Below, piece after piece: positions 55,699 through 64,000 of a DNA stretch of 64,000 nt. Origin of the DNA: Pyrrhosoma nymphula (lineage: Eukaryota; Arthropoda; Insecta; Odonata; Coenagrionidae); the NCBI GenBank assembly GCA_963573305.1, contig OY754339.1:12757941-12821940 (forward strand), read 5' to 3'. Under the pieces are notes generated by a model, which searched no databases, was not told where the DNA came from, and worked only from the letters and a program-made list of their open reading frames with translations. Each line of letters opens with the position of its first letter. Within the stretch, counting starts at the first letter, position 1. Position numbers and translations under genes: made by a program.

Positions 55699-56053
55699 GC
55701 ATCTCTGACGCCAGGAATGGCATCACTTGTTCCCGATGCTATTTAGCGATGCCGATTCGGAATAACTAGCGATGCCACTTTCGGATGCCGTTCGTGAAAT
55801 AGGATCAAGCGCCTTGCGAGTTAGGGAACAACCCTCCTGATGACATGAATATTTCAGAACAGGAATGAATATTTCCGCGCAAGATCTGTCAAGTCGATTT
55901 TGGAGAGCAGGAAGCATTAGTATCATTTGAGACTTAGACTGTATTGGTGGTATTTTGCAAGTATATTTATATTTTATTACTGACCATTTCAAAGTAAACT
56001 TTCCATGATCATGAAAGAAAGAGCATAAAATGCATTTGAATTTTAGCACCAAT

Positions 56054-56070
56054 TTAACCCGTCAGAGCCC
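56054..56070. repeat. Candidate piggyBac end (TTAA plus CCCGTCAGAGCCC)
   Basis: TTAA is followed by CCCGTCAGAGCCC, the style of piggyBac termini. It would be the left end of the remnant at 58240-59520, with a LINE in between. The right partner was not found. Confidence 0.3.
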
Positions 56071-56214
56071 AAAGTTTTTTTGTTTCAAAAATCGTTCATT
56101 TTTCTAAAATATGATGCTAATGTGCAATGAAGATTTCTTGTAATTTTTTTCCCCTAAAATTCAGTAGAACGGTGGCATATGGCACCGCTGGGCGTTGATA
56201 TGGTCTTTTCGCTT

Positions 56215-58155
56215 ATTTTTTTTTTATTTTTTTAATTTTAAGTTCACCCAACATGAAACACAATAACAGGGTAAACTATTTTCACAGTTAATCATAATAA
56301 CAAAAATAATACAAAAGAGCTTAATAAAATAATAATACAAATAATTAACAAAACGGTCTAGGCTGGCTGAACTTTTCATTCAAAATTCTGAACAAATTTA
56401 TAGTGTCGATAACATCGACGATATCTGTCCGCGAAACATTTCCTTAGTTAGATTTATATTTAACTCATTTGAAAGTGTGTTGAATGAGATACATAACCTA
56501 TTAATAGGTGCATTCATACAATAATTTTTGTTCACACTTCTTTTGTAGAATGTCCTTTTTAGCCTTACTTTTTTTTGGGACTAAAAAGTTCAATTTCCCA
56601 ACCAATTCAATACAATTACCTTTATTAATTACATCATGTAGAAAGAGTAAATCATTTATGACTCTTCTATTACTCAATGTTTCCAATTTAAATTCATTTA
56701 ACATAACTTTGTACTCCACATGATTTTCAAAAACAGGATAAACATTGTAACGTAAATAATACATCAACCTTAAAAATCTTTTTTGGACTCTCTCTATCAT
56801 CACATCATACTTCATCATACGCGGGTTCCAAATCACTGAGCAATATTCCACCTTGTTTCTTACATATGAAAAGTACAGAATTATAATTAAATAGTTTAAT
56901 TATTAATTAAATATACTAACCAATTATTTCCAATAATTAAAAGTACACTTTTTCGTCCAAAAAATATTTTGAGATACGATGCAAAAATCCAGGTAATTTA
57001 TAAGCACACATGGTGATGGATAAAATATGGTTACTAAAAGTCATTTGGAGTCGAAATTAACACCAAGATCTTTCACTTCAGTTTTTCTTAATATAGTTTG
57101 CTCCTTCATCACATAGTTATATTGAAATACATTTTTACTTCTTGTATAGGATGCGACTGAACATTTGTCAATATTAAAATAAAGAAGATTTCTCTCTGAC
57201 CACAAAATTATCAACATCCATTTGTACTAAAGAACAATCTCTCAAATTTATTACATTAAGGTATATTTTAATATCATCCGCGAACATTAAACACTTCGTA
57301 TTGCACAGGCACTGAGGTAAATCATTAATAAATATAAGAAAAATAAGTGGACCAAGATTTGAGCCTTGCGGTACTCCCGATAAAGCAGTGTACACATCGG
57401 ATTTTAAATGCTTGTATATCACGTACTGTTGTCTATCCTTTAGAAATGAACAAATAATCTATGAAAAGACCCAGAGATCTCCAAAGCATGAAGCTTCTTA
57501 ATTAAAATTGAGTGATTTACAGTATCAAATGCCTTCTTAAAATCGAAGTAAATAGTATCAAGCTGATATATTGCATCCATTCCAGTAACCACGTAATCTG
57601 TGAATACAGACAAATTTGTAACCACTGATCTATTAGCCATAAATCCATGTTGTACATAATTTATACGACTTTTTAACTGAAATTTGATATGGTTACAAAT
57701 TATTGACTCAAATAACTTGGAAAAAATAGATAATATGGTCACTGGGCGGTAATTTTGAATGTCATCACGTTCTCCTTTTTTAAACACAGGACAAATCTTG
57801 GCCATTTTCCATTTACTTGGAAAGATACCATGTTTCAGCGACACAGTAAATAGATGACATAAGGTAGGAGCTAAGATACCACTACACCCTTTTACTATAT
57901 ACGACGGTATATCATCAGGGCCAACAGATCTTTTTGTTTTGATACTTTTAATTGCATCTACCACTTCCTTCAATTCAATATTATGAAGAAATATATTACT
58001 ACTACAATCATTTCCAAAATCTTCCTTTGGATATTGATTAACTGTAATAATGCTACTCTCAACTCCATAAACTGACATGAACTGATCTCGAAAGGCATTT
58101 GCAATTTTACACGGTGAATTTTCCTTCGAATATATTTTTTCGTTCGAATGAAGAA
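56215..58155 (-). mobile_element. CR1/Jockey-group LINE, 5'-truncated, no RNase H
   Basis: A minus-strand LINE with RT coding pieces from about 58155 to 56501, a 3' UTR, and an A-rich 3' end near 56215-56240 (TTTTTTTTTTATTTTTTT on +). It appears to separate a candidate piggyBac terminus from the piggyBac body. No clear target duplication was found. Confidence 0.7.
56501..58155 (-). pseudogene. CR1/Jockey-group reverse transcriptase remnant
   Basis: Segment 58078-57440 has IKTKRSVGPDDIPSYIVKGC, PVFKKGERDDIQNYRPVTIL and YFDFKKAFDTVNH (catalytic Asp). After a frame change near 57430, 57422-57174 has LSGVPQGSNLGPLIFLIFIN and LMFADDIKIY (intact FADD). After a further break and gap, 56851-56501 has the C-terminal MEYCSVIWNPRM and RVQKRFLRLMYYLRYNVYP. 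The YLG..LD region between 57170 and 56860 is degraded. RT motifs and lack of RNase H place it with CR1/Jockey-group elements. Non-functional. Confidence 0.82.
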
Positions 58156-58239
58156 AACTACGTCAACTCTTTTTTAACCTCCTTGTTTATTATTATAGTT
58201 TTCACAAACTGATTTTAAAGTGATAAGAGGCAAAGCATT

Positions 58240-59520
58240 TTATACCAAGTCCAATATTACTTTTCGAACTTTGAGTTCTGGTTTGTGACGAACAATAATT
58301 TCCATTATATTTCGCCGACTTCTATTTTGATTGGGGATTATGAGGTGAAATATTAATCGTAATCCCATCAAATCATTGTGTCTTCTGCAAGTCGTCTTGT
58401 ATATTTTCCTCTTCGTTGCCCCTGATGTGGAATAGTTCTGTATCTGTATCACAAGTTTGAACAATTACCCTCCTTAACTCTCACTGCGATATATCCACTC
58501 CCGTTTTCCGCATTATTATCCAAGCATTGTGAATACACACGTCAATTAGGGAGTAAAAAGCGGCCACCACCATTTTTTACTCCGCAACCCCTACCCGATA
58601 GCAATTCACTCCGCGATCCATGAGGTCAGTACCACCCACATTCTAGTTGTAAACCTCAAAGAGCTTTGGGCGTGGCGCGGCAATTTTCTTTTTGGCGGTA
58701 CTTGAATACCGAGCAATATTGGAAACAGGTTTCACACCATAGCGTGTGAATGCACCCATGACAACACCATTATCCACCCATTTGACAAGCGTAATTGATG
58801 AATCCTTGTCAGTGAATACTAATAACTTCCTCGTGGCTCCTTTTGAAAAGCAGATTTCGGCACGAGGAGGCATCCTTTTGGCAATCGGTTGTTGCGGATA
58901 GTACCTGTGCCACTGCATCCTCTACTCTTCAGCTCAACCAGGAGATTCATTCCTTGAACAAAAAGATCACAATTCACATTTCCTTGAATTCATGGTATCC
59001 ATATTATAATAAAATCGCATCGGTGCAGCTGCATTCCCATAACGCTTTTCGTAGTCTTCGTTTCCTTGATGTCTCTTTCCTTGCTATGCCTCAAAATCAA
59101 CCAAATATCCAGCTGCTCTGTTCAAACAACAAACCTTGTAGCCGAATCTAATAGGCTTGCTTCTGATAATTGCTTACAACCATCTGAGCCATAATAAGCG
59201 ACCATACTTCCGTTATAATCAAACTGTTGCTCAGATCTAAATTGATTTCTCGTTTGTTCCTGAACTAGGTTCATTAGGGGTCTCAACTTCCAATATTTGT
59301 CCGTATGGTCAGGAGAATTGTTATCTGCGTAATGTAGAAAGCGTTCTATTTCAAGGACACGGTTCTTTTGCATTGAATTGCACACAAGACCATTCTAGAC
59401 GTCTTTCGCTTCTCCCCAATAAAGGCACTAATCGGGGACATCATTATATCCTGATAGAATTAGAATTCCCAAAAATACTTTTCTCTTTGGGGTAAATGTT
59501 ACGCGAAGGGCAATTGCGGA
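58240..59520 (-). pseudogene. piggyBac-type transposase remnant, heavily decayed
   Basis: Minus-strand order: GYNDVPD near 59440, MQKNRVLEIERFLHYADN (59385-59320), SMVAYYGSDGCKQ (near 59200; the DES.V-type acidic motif degenerate as FDYNG), RFGYKVCCLNRAAGYLVDFE in a shifted frame (about 59150-59080), a middle part with SSITLVKWVDNGVV (58830-58790), then TDLMDRGVNCYRVGVA (about 58630-58580; last catalytic Asp context). Multiple stops and frameshifts. It is unlike the piggyBac copy at 7.7-9.5 kb in detail, so a different lineage. Confidence 0.75.
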
Positions 59521-59524
59521 ATAT

Positions 59525-60689
59525 AGCATACCTATTACTCTCAGAAGCTAGGAAATTCAATTCATATGTAAAAAAAAGTGTTGAAATGGACCGGAAATGT
59601 GCAAGGATGGTAAACCTGGTTATCTGCCCACTATTGACCTGAGATACATATACCCAAGCCTAGTTCAAGGTAATACACATATGGTACCTTGAGAGAATTT
59701 GTGTCTAAAGACAAGGCATTAGAGAGGGAACTAGTTTTACACCATGCATCTTCAGTCTGAATCTATTATACATGCTATCATTTCTCTTTATAGAGAAACC
59801 CGATACAGTGACATTTCGAAATTTGATGTAGTGAAATATTCACAACGGTGAAATTACATGTTCTCTCCCTTAACTTTACATAGCGTTTGAAATTATGAAA
59901 TATGAAATTACCATTTTTTGTTTATATTTGCAACTTGTTTTTAGCAGTTTTGCATTTTTTGGGGTTTTTGTACTCGACTCAAATCTTCTTTCACATCTCA
60001 ACCATCTAGGTTAGACCAATCATTGGCAGATCTACTAATTGATTTCCAGGCTCACGGACAGTCATCTATCCATAATTTATTCTGTCTTGTAGATGTAGTC
60101 CTCAACACTCTTTCAAAGGGAGTCGTCTATCAACTGTTACAGCTTATTTTTTAATATTGCCCCTGATTTCCTTTACATTAATACAAGATCTAATATTTCT
60201 TCCTTGCCATCAAGCCTATTATTTCCATTCTCATCTACTTTCGCACCTCCAAAGTCATATGCCAAAGTTTATCCTCCTCCTGCTTTTGTTACAAAACGAT
60301 ATTGTGCTAAGTACATGATTGCTAGACTAATCCTTTCTTAATTGTTTTGCTTAGAGTCCCTCCAATTTTTTTCTCTGTGAACTACAGTTTATTATCTGGT
60401 AGGCTAACTTATGGTTGATTATCTTTACAATGTAACAGGTGATATATCTATTACCAACCTAATTAGGTTTTCCCAATCTGTATCCATGCCTCTCCGTGTA
60501 ACAGCTTTTACATTTTAAAATTTTACTGAGTTCTAACCTGTCATGAATTTATCAATGTAAATTCTTCACTGTTGCTGAACGAGCTAATGAGCTTATTATT
60601 TTGGTAAACAAAAAAGCGAGATCCCAAAAGGTCTGACTGATATCTAAATAATTCATTGTAAATTGCAACCGTATTTCCTTATCTTCTTT
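59525..60689. other. Spacer without recognised features
   Basis: AT-rich DNA with no recognisable coding motif, tandem repeat or terminal structure. Confidence 0.45.
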
Positions 60690-61207
60690 GCATAGGGCAG
60701 GCAGGCTTACGAGCTGGACGATAATGAAATATTCCGCGCTCCAGCGTACAATTTCTAAGAGTCGTGTAACTACATTGTAGTTCCATAGCTATTCTGAATG
60801 ATGCTAGCCCCCCCACTTGTTAGAGGAGTATTTCTCATGTGATTAACCATCGCCTCGTCTCCTTCTCTAGCTCTGCACCGAGGTCTCCCGGTCCGTGTCT
60901 TACTGTTCATTCCATCCGCAGCACACACTCGAGCGCGTTGTACCCATCGCCATACCACGCTCCTATGGGCTCCCAAATCCCTAGTCACCTCCACAACTTG
61001 ACGTCCAGCTTCCACTAATTTAACCATTACTTCTCTGTCCGCAAGAGAAGTTTGTCTGTTCGCAGGCCGTTGCATACCAGCACTCTGACGTTCCTTCAAA
61101 TGGCTAAAAATCTTCAAATTCCTGACTTTCAGCATTAGGTCGAATGGATGCACAGAGATTTCTGCAGCCATGCCTCTAAGCTCCTTCCAAATATTTCGTT
61201 CACTCAT
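60690..61207 (-). pseudogene. Tc1-like transposase, N-terminal DNA-binding part
   Basis: The minus strand from an ATG at 61207 contains SLADREVMVKLVEAGRQVVE, DLGAHRSVVWRWVQRARVC and KTRTGRPRCRAREGDEAMV: two helix-turn-helix (paired-like) subdomains with the GRPR linker of Tc1-family transposases. The frame stops at 60770, but a shifted frame continues with TLRNCTLERGIFHYRPARKP to about 60690, as in the family before the DDE core. The catalytic domain is absent. The first roughly 35 residues look unlike the family and may not be native. Confidence 0.65.
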
Positions 61208-61209
61208 GT

Positions 61210-61999
61210 TTACACTCCTTATGGGAAATAAGCAAGTCCCTCAGTTCGATGGGACGACATAAGTCTCTTATTTCACTTACCCCCAAGACGAGGTTCCGAT
61301 TCTCGACTACTCTTTCCCCTTACTCACCTCCCTCCCACCCCCCTCCTCTTTCTTCCCTCCCCACCCCTCACTTTTGAATCAGTGGATCCACACGAAATCG
61401 TAGTTTCGCTTATTCGGCGCTGTTGTCGATGTCGCCAGACTTTATGCGGCTACTATACAAGCTATTGCTGTAATTGGAATGAGAGATGTGAATCTCGCGA
61501 ATTCGCAATGAATTGGAGGATAATAACACGTTTAGGATAAAATGCATCGGTTATTCAGTTGTTCGTACATCATTTCTCTATTTCAATTGCTAAGCCATGC
61601 TTGACTTAAGTAATCCTTTCTGAGAGAATATTTGTTGTGACGTTAAAAGTCAGAAGTTTGTGCGTGTATCTTTACGCGGCAATTCTAACGACTCGATAGT
61701 TACGTTTGAGAGGACACAGTGAAACGCCGATTTTCATGGCAAAATATTGATCATAATTATGGTATAGAATAGCTGTCTTTCAATAAGAGAAAAACGGAAT
61801 CCGAAGTACGTAGTCAATTCACCTCCAAATTCGGCAGTAGCTCCATAAACGAGGGTGTAAAAGGATTGTTGTTTACGGCGTTGGCTTAAGGAGGCACTGG
61901 GAAAATAGTCGGAAGAGAGTCCAATTCTTTGTTTCCTTTTGAAATATTAATGTATTCAAGGAAAAGGATAATTTACTTTGCACTATTCCACTGGAGAAG
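61210..61999. other. Spacer with a pyrimidine-rich tract
   Basis: A C/T-rich run lies at 61310-61375. Nothing else was recognised. Confidence 0.45.
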
Positions 62000-63081
62000 T
62001 ATGATTTATTGAGCCGACTGCACTGCAGCATCATCAGTACTGAATACAATATAGTTAATTCTGAATATATTGTCACATGGGGAGGGAGGGAGGAATGGTA
62101 AGGAGGGTGGGGGTGGAGGAAAACGGCGTTGTACGAAACTTGGGTGTGCAAGTGGGAAGGAGGGAGTTGGAGGAGGGGGTGAGGGAAGGGGTGGGGGTTT
62201 TGGGCTGAGCGTGGGTCTGAGGAGAGGAGGGGGTGGGGGAGAGGATGACTGACCGAAGGTGATGGGAGGGTTTGTTTGGGATTAACTGCGGGAGGACGAG
62301 GAGTGAGGAATGGAAGGGAAAAACGTGGTCATTAGTGATGCGTTCCTTTCTCATCACGGCCGGTAATTATGTACAATTGTTCCAAAATATCCATTCTGGT
62401 CCCCTTGCTCTCCTTATGTGTCATTTCCGGGATGAAGTCAGCCTGATGTCCTTCCGCGAGGAGGTGATCCGCGAACTGTGACTTCCCCTCCTTCTTCTCG
62501 TAGTCCTTCTTGTGCTCGGCTGCTCGGGTCCTCAGGCTTCTCCTAGTCTGCCCGAAGTATGATGCCTTGCAATCGGCGCACTCTAGCGTGTAAATGCCAC
62601 TTTGGTCCATTGTGTTTATGGAGGCTTTCACTTTCGGGAGTAGGTATTTGAGGTTTGTTGCGTTGTGGAAGGCTGGTTTGATGCCAAGGTGTTTCAGATA
62701 TTTGCCTTATCTTAGTGAAGTATTCCCAATGTAATTTATTTTTCGCCAGCGTTGGGCTTTCTCTGGTCCGACTGAATAAATTTGTCTGATGGCTGTTTCG
62801 TTTTGCTTTTTCGCTTCTATTTTATTAATTATTGCCTCCGGGGAACCGTTTTCTACGGCTATGGATTTGATAATGCATATCTCTTTGCAGTATTCTTCTT
62901 TGGTGAGGGGGATGTTAACGGCCCTGTGGGCCATGTTGTGGAAGGCCGCTAGCTTTTGACTGGGGGGATGTTTGGAGGTGGCGTGGATAACATGATCAGT
63001 ACATGTTGGTTTTCGATAAATACCGAACATGTGTTTGCCATCCTGAATGGATATGGTTAAATCAAGGAATTCAATGTGTCA
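62000..63081 (-). mobile_element. Penelope-like element, 5'-truncated
   Basis: The minus strand holds the RT C-terminal region (63081-62710), the GIY-YIG nuclease (62600-62380), a G/C-rich 3' region and a degenerate hammerhead-like CTGATGA near 62031-62037 (minus strand) whose GAAA box is lost. Homology starts abruptly at IEFLDLTISIQDG (about 63080). It is from a different subfamily than the copies at 17 and 54 kb. Confidence 0.75.
62332..63081 (-). pseudogene. Penelope-like RT end plus GIY-YIG endonuclease, one stop
   Basis: One frame runs from about 63081 to 62332 with a single TAA at 62707-62709. It reads GKHMFGIYRKPTCTDHVIHA, AFHNMAHRAVNIPLTKEEY, then GIYTLECADCKASYFGQTRR, TRAAEHKKDYEKKEG and RMDILEQLYIITG. 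The nuclease keeps GIY, Y(F)GQ, the conserved Arg and the late Glu. The RT catalytic core is missing through truncation. Only one nonsense codon breaks 250 codons. Confidence 0.85.
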
Positions 63082-63536
63082 TTGACTTGGAGTTCAACTG
63101 TAAATTTTATGTTTCCGTGCCGAGAATTTAATATTTTCAAAAAATATTAGATAAAATCAAAATGTATGCAAGGTATCAATCAAATTCCCTAATTTGACTT
63201 GTCTTAATGCGTGAGGAAACAGGTTACGTATGAATAAAATCGAGAGCTGAATGTCCTGCTGTCTTTGAATGGCAGGATAGCTAGTCAGGAAATGATTCCT
63301 GCTTGTGACATATTAAAGAGAATAAGTAAGGGAATAGTGCTTTCTGCGGGGAAACAAACCTATTGATTAGTTACAGGGACGTGAGCCCAGAAATATTCCA
63401 TCAATAACCCAAACATTTAACGCATGAGTAAGTGTACCATGGTTTAAATTGCTATAAATCATTCCGGCATCAGTATCGTTACTGATGCTGTTACAATGTG
63501 AATTGTGAAGAGAAATGTCATGGATTTTGTTTTCAG

Positions 63537-63676
63537 AAGGTCTTGTGGTTACCGGTGTCACGATGCTTTCCTTGAGCATCCATTTTGGTCGCAAAAAAAT
63601 AAGTGCAAAGGACTTGGCTTGGTTTGGACTCCTTTCGATATATCCTCTGGCCTATGGCCAGAATTGCGTCAACATG
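63537..63676 (+). other. Possible exon of unknown membrane-like protein
   Basis: A pyrimidine-rich acceptor TTTTGTTTTCAG precedes 63537, and GTAATT follows 63676. Between them an open frame reads GLVVTGVTMLSLSIHFGRKK and DLAWFGLLSIYPLAYGQN, two hydrophobic stretches. I do not recognise the family. It could be a host exon, but one short exon with plausible splice sites is weak evidence. The flanks 63082-63536 and 63677-64000 show nothing recognised. Confidence 0.2.
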
Positions 63677-64000
63677 GTAATTCAATTTCGTTTCCATCAG
63701 TTATTGATTCTCAAATTAGGAGACGTCAAATATGTTGGTAAAAACTCCACATTTATTCATGGAGACTCCTTTTAGTCATATATTCAGAACGATTTGGTCA
63801 AGGAAATCAAGGATGTCAGTAATTTAAGTTTAATAAATGAAATAACTCAAAAAACCAACCATGGATACCAAATAAAATCTGATGATTATCATTACAATCA
63901 TGTAATTGTTAAAGTAATTCTCTTCCCACATGTGATTTAAATGGCCTTCATTGCCATGCACCGTCAATAAAAAAAGTCGTTTTCATCTGTTATTACTGAT

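Larger units (their letters stand above)
53002..55837. mobile_element. Unassigned TIR transposon carrying a Penelope-like insertion
   Basis: Ends GGAGGGTTATTCCCTAAC (53002-53019) and its inverse with one mismatch (55820-55837). Inside each end lie five copies of GGCATC/GATGCC (53023-53168 and 55699-55790) and a shared GGAATAACTAG segment in inverted orientation. No transposase is present; without the Penelope insertion it would be about 1.35 kb, so it looks non-autonomous. The target duplication is unclear (CTG on both sides if the repeat is taken from GAGGG). The superfamily is not identified. Confidence 0.65.

Noticed and set aside
56199..58160. TTTTCG-type target duplication for the CR1-like LINE
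   Set aside because: Only six bases within T-rich DNA; not distinguishable from chance.
62070..62252. Gly/Arg-rich open frame on +
   Set aside because: Arises from the G-rich 3' region of the Penelope-like element; no domain.

Overview
This window is a eukaryotic nuclear segment packed with transposable elements. I found no confident host gene. The mixture suggests an arthropod genome: I-group and Jockey LINEs, Penelope-like elements, piggyBac, Harbinger, Merlin, hAT, Helitron, Transib, Tc1 and a P-element-like THAP transposon, in AT-rich DNA with many microsatellites. The species cannot be fixed from the sequence.

1-25.4 kb: four related copies of one I-group LINE family lie on the + strand, all ending in GTCGACGCACCC (or GTCGACACACCC) plus a TAC-rich tail. 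They are an edge fragment (1-187), a 5'-truncated copy (189-3400), a frameshifted copy (about 13250-16732) and a near-intact copy (19026-24255) with 13-bp target duplications and few disabling mutations. A fifth piece (4429-5805) keeps the 5' end and ORF1. Between them are remnants of Merlin, Harbinger, piggyBac, Ty3/Gypsy gag, a Jockey LINE, a Penelope-like element and a hAT.

25.6-43 kb: a decayed Jockey RT tail; a 5'-truncated L1/Tx1-like LINE with 13-bp target duplications (27390-30889); a complete 7.1-kb Harbinger with perfect 24-bp terminal repeats, a DDE transposase and a divergent Myb-like gene (31060-38161), itself hit by a LINE; LINE or SINE 3' ends; a roughly 177-bp tandem array; and LINE RT tails.

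44-64 kb: a second Harbinger with one nonsense codon, cut by a Helitron 3' end; a Transib/RAG1-like transposase fragment; a complete 4.3-kb P-element-like transposon (48040-52340) with an open two-exon 934-residue THAP transposase, 32-bp terminal repeats and target duplications; an unassigned terminal-inverted-repeat transposon (53002-55837) carrying a Penelope-like insertion with inverted terminal repeats and a hammerhead-ribozyme-like core; a CR1/Jockey-like LINE; a second piggyBac remnant; a Tc1-like fragment; and a third Penelope-like fragment.

The features interact only as nested insertions, not as a pathway. The P-like element is the one copy that looks capable of autonomous movement. 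LINE copy 19026-24255 and the Harbinger at 44.4 kb have few disabling mutations and are probably young.
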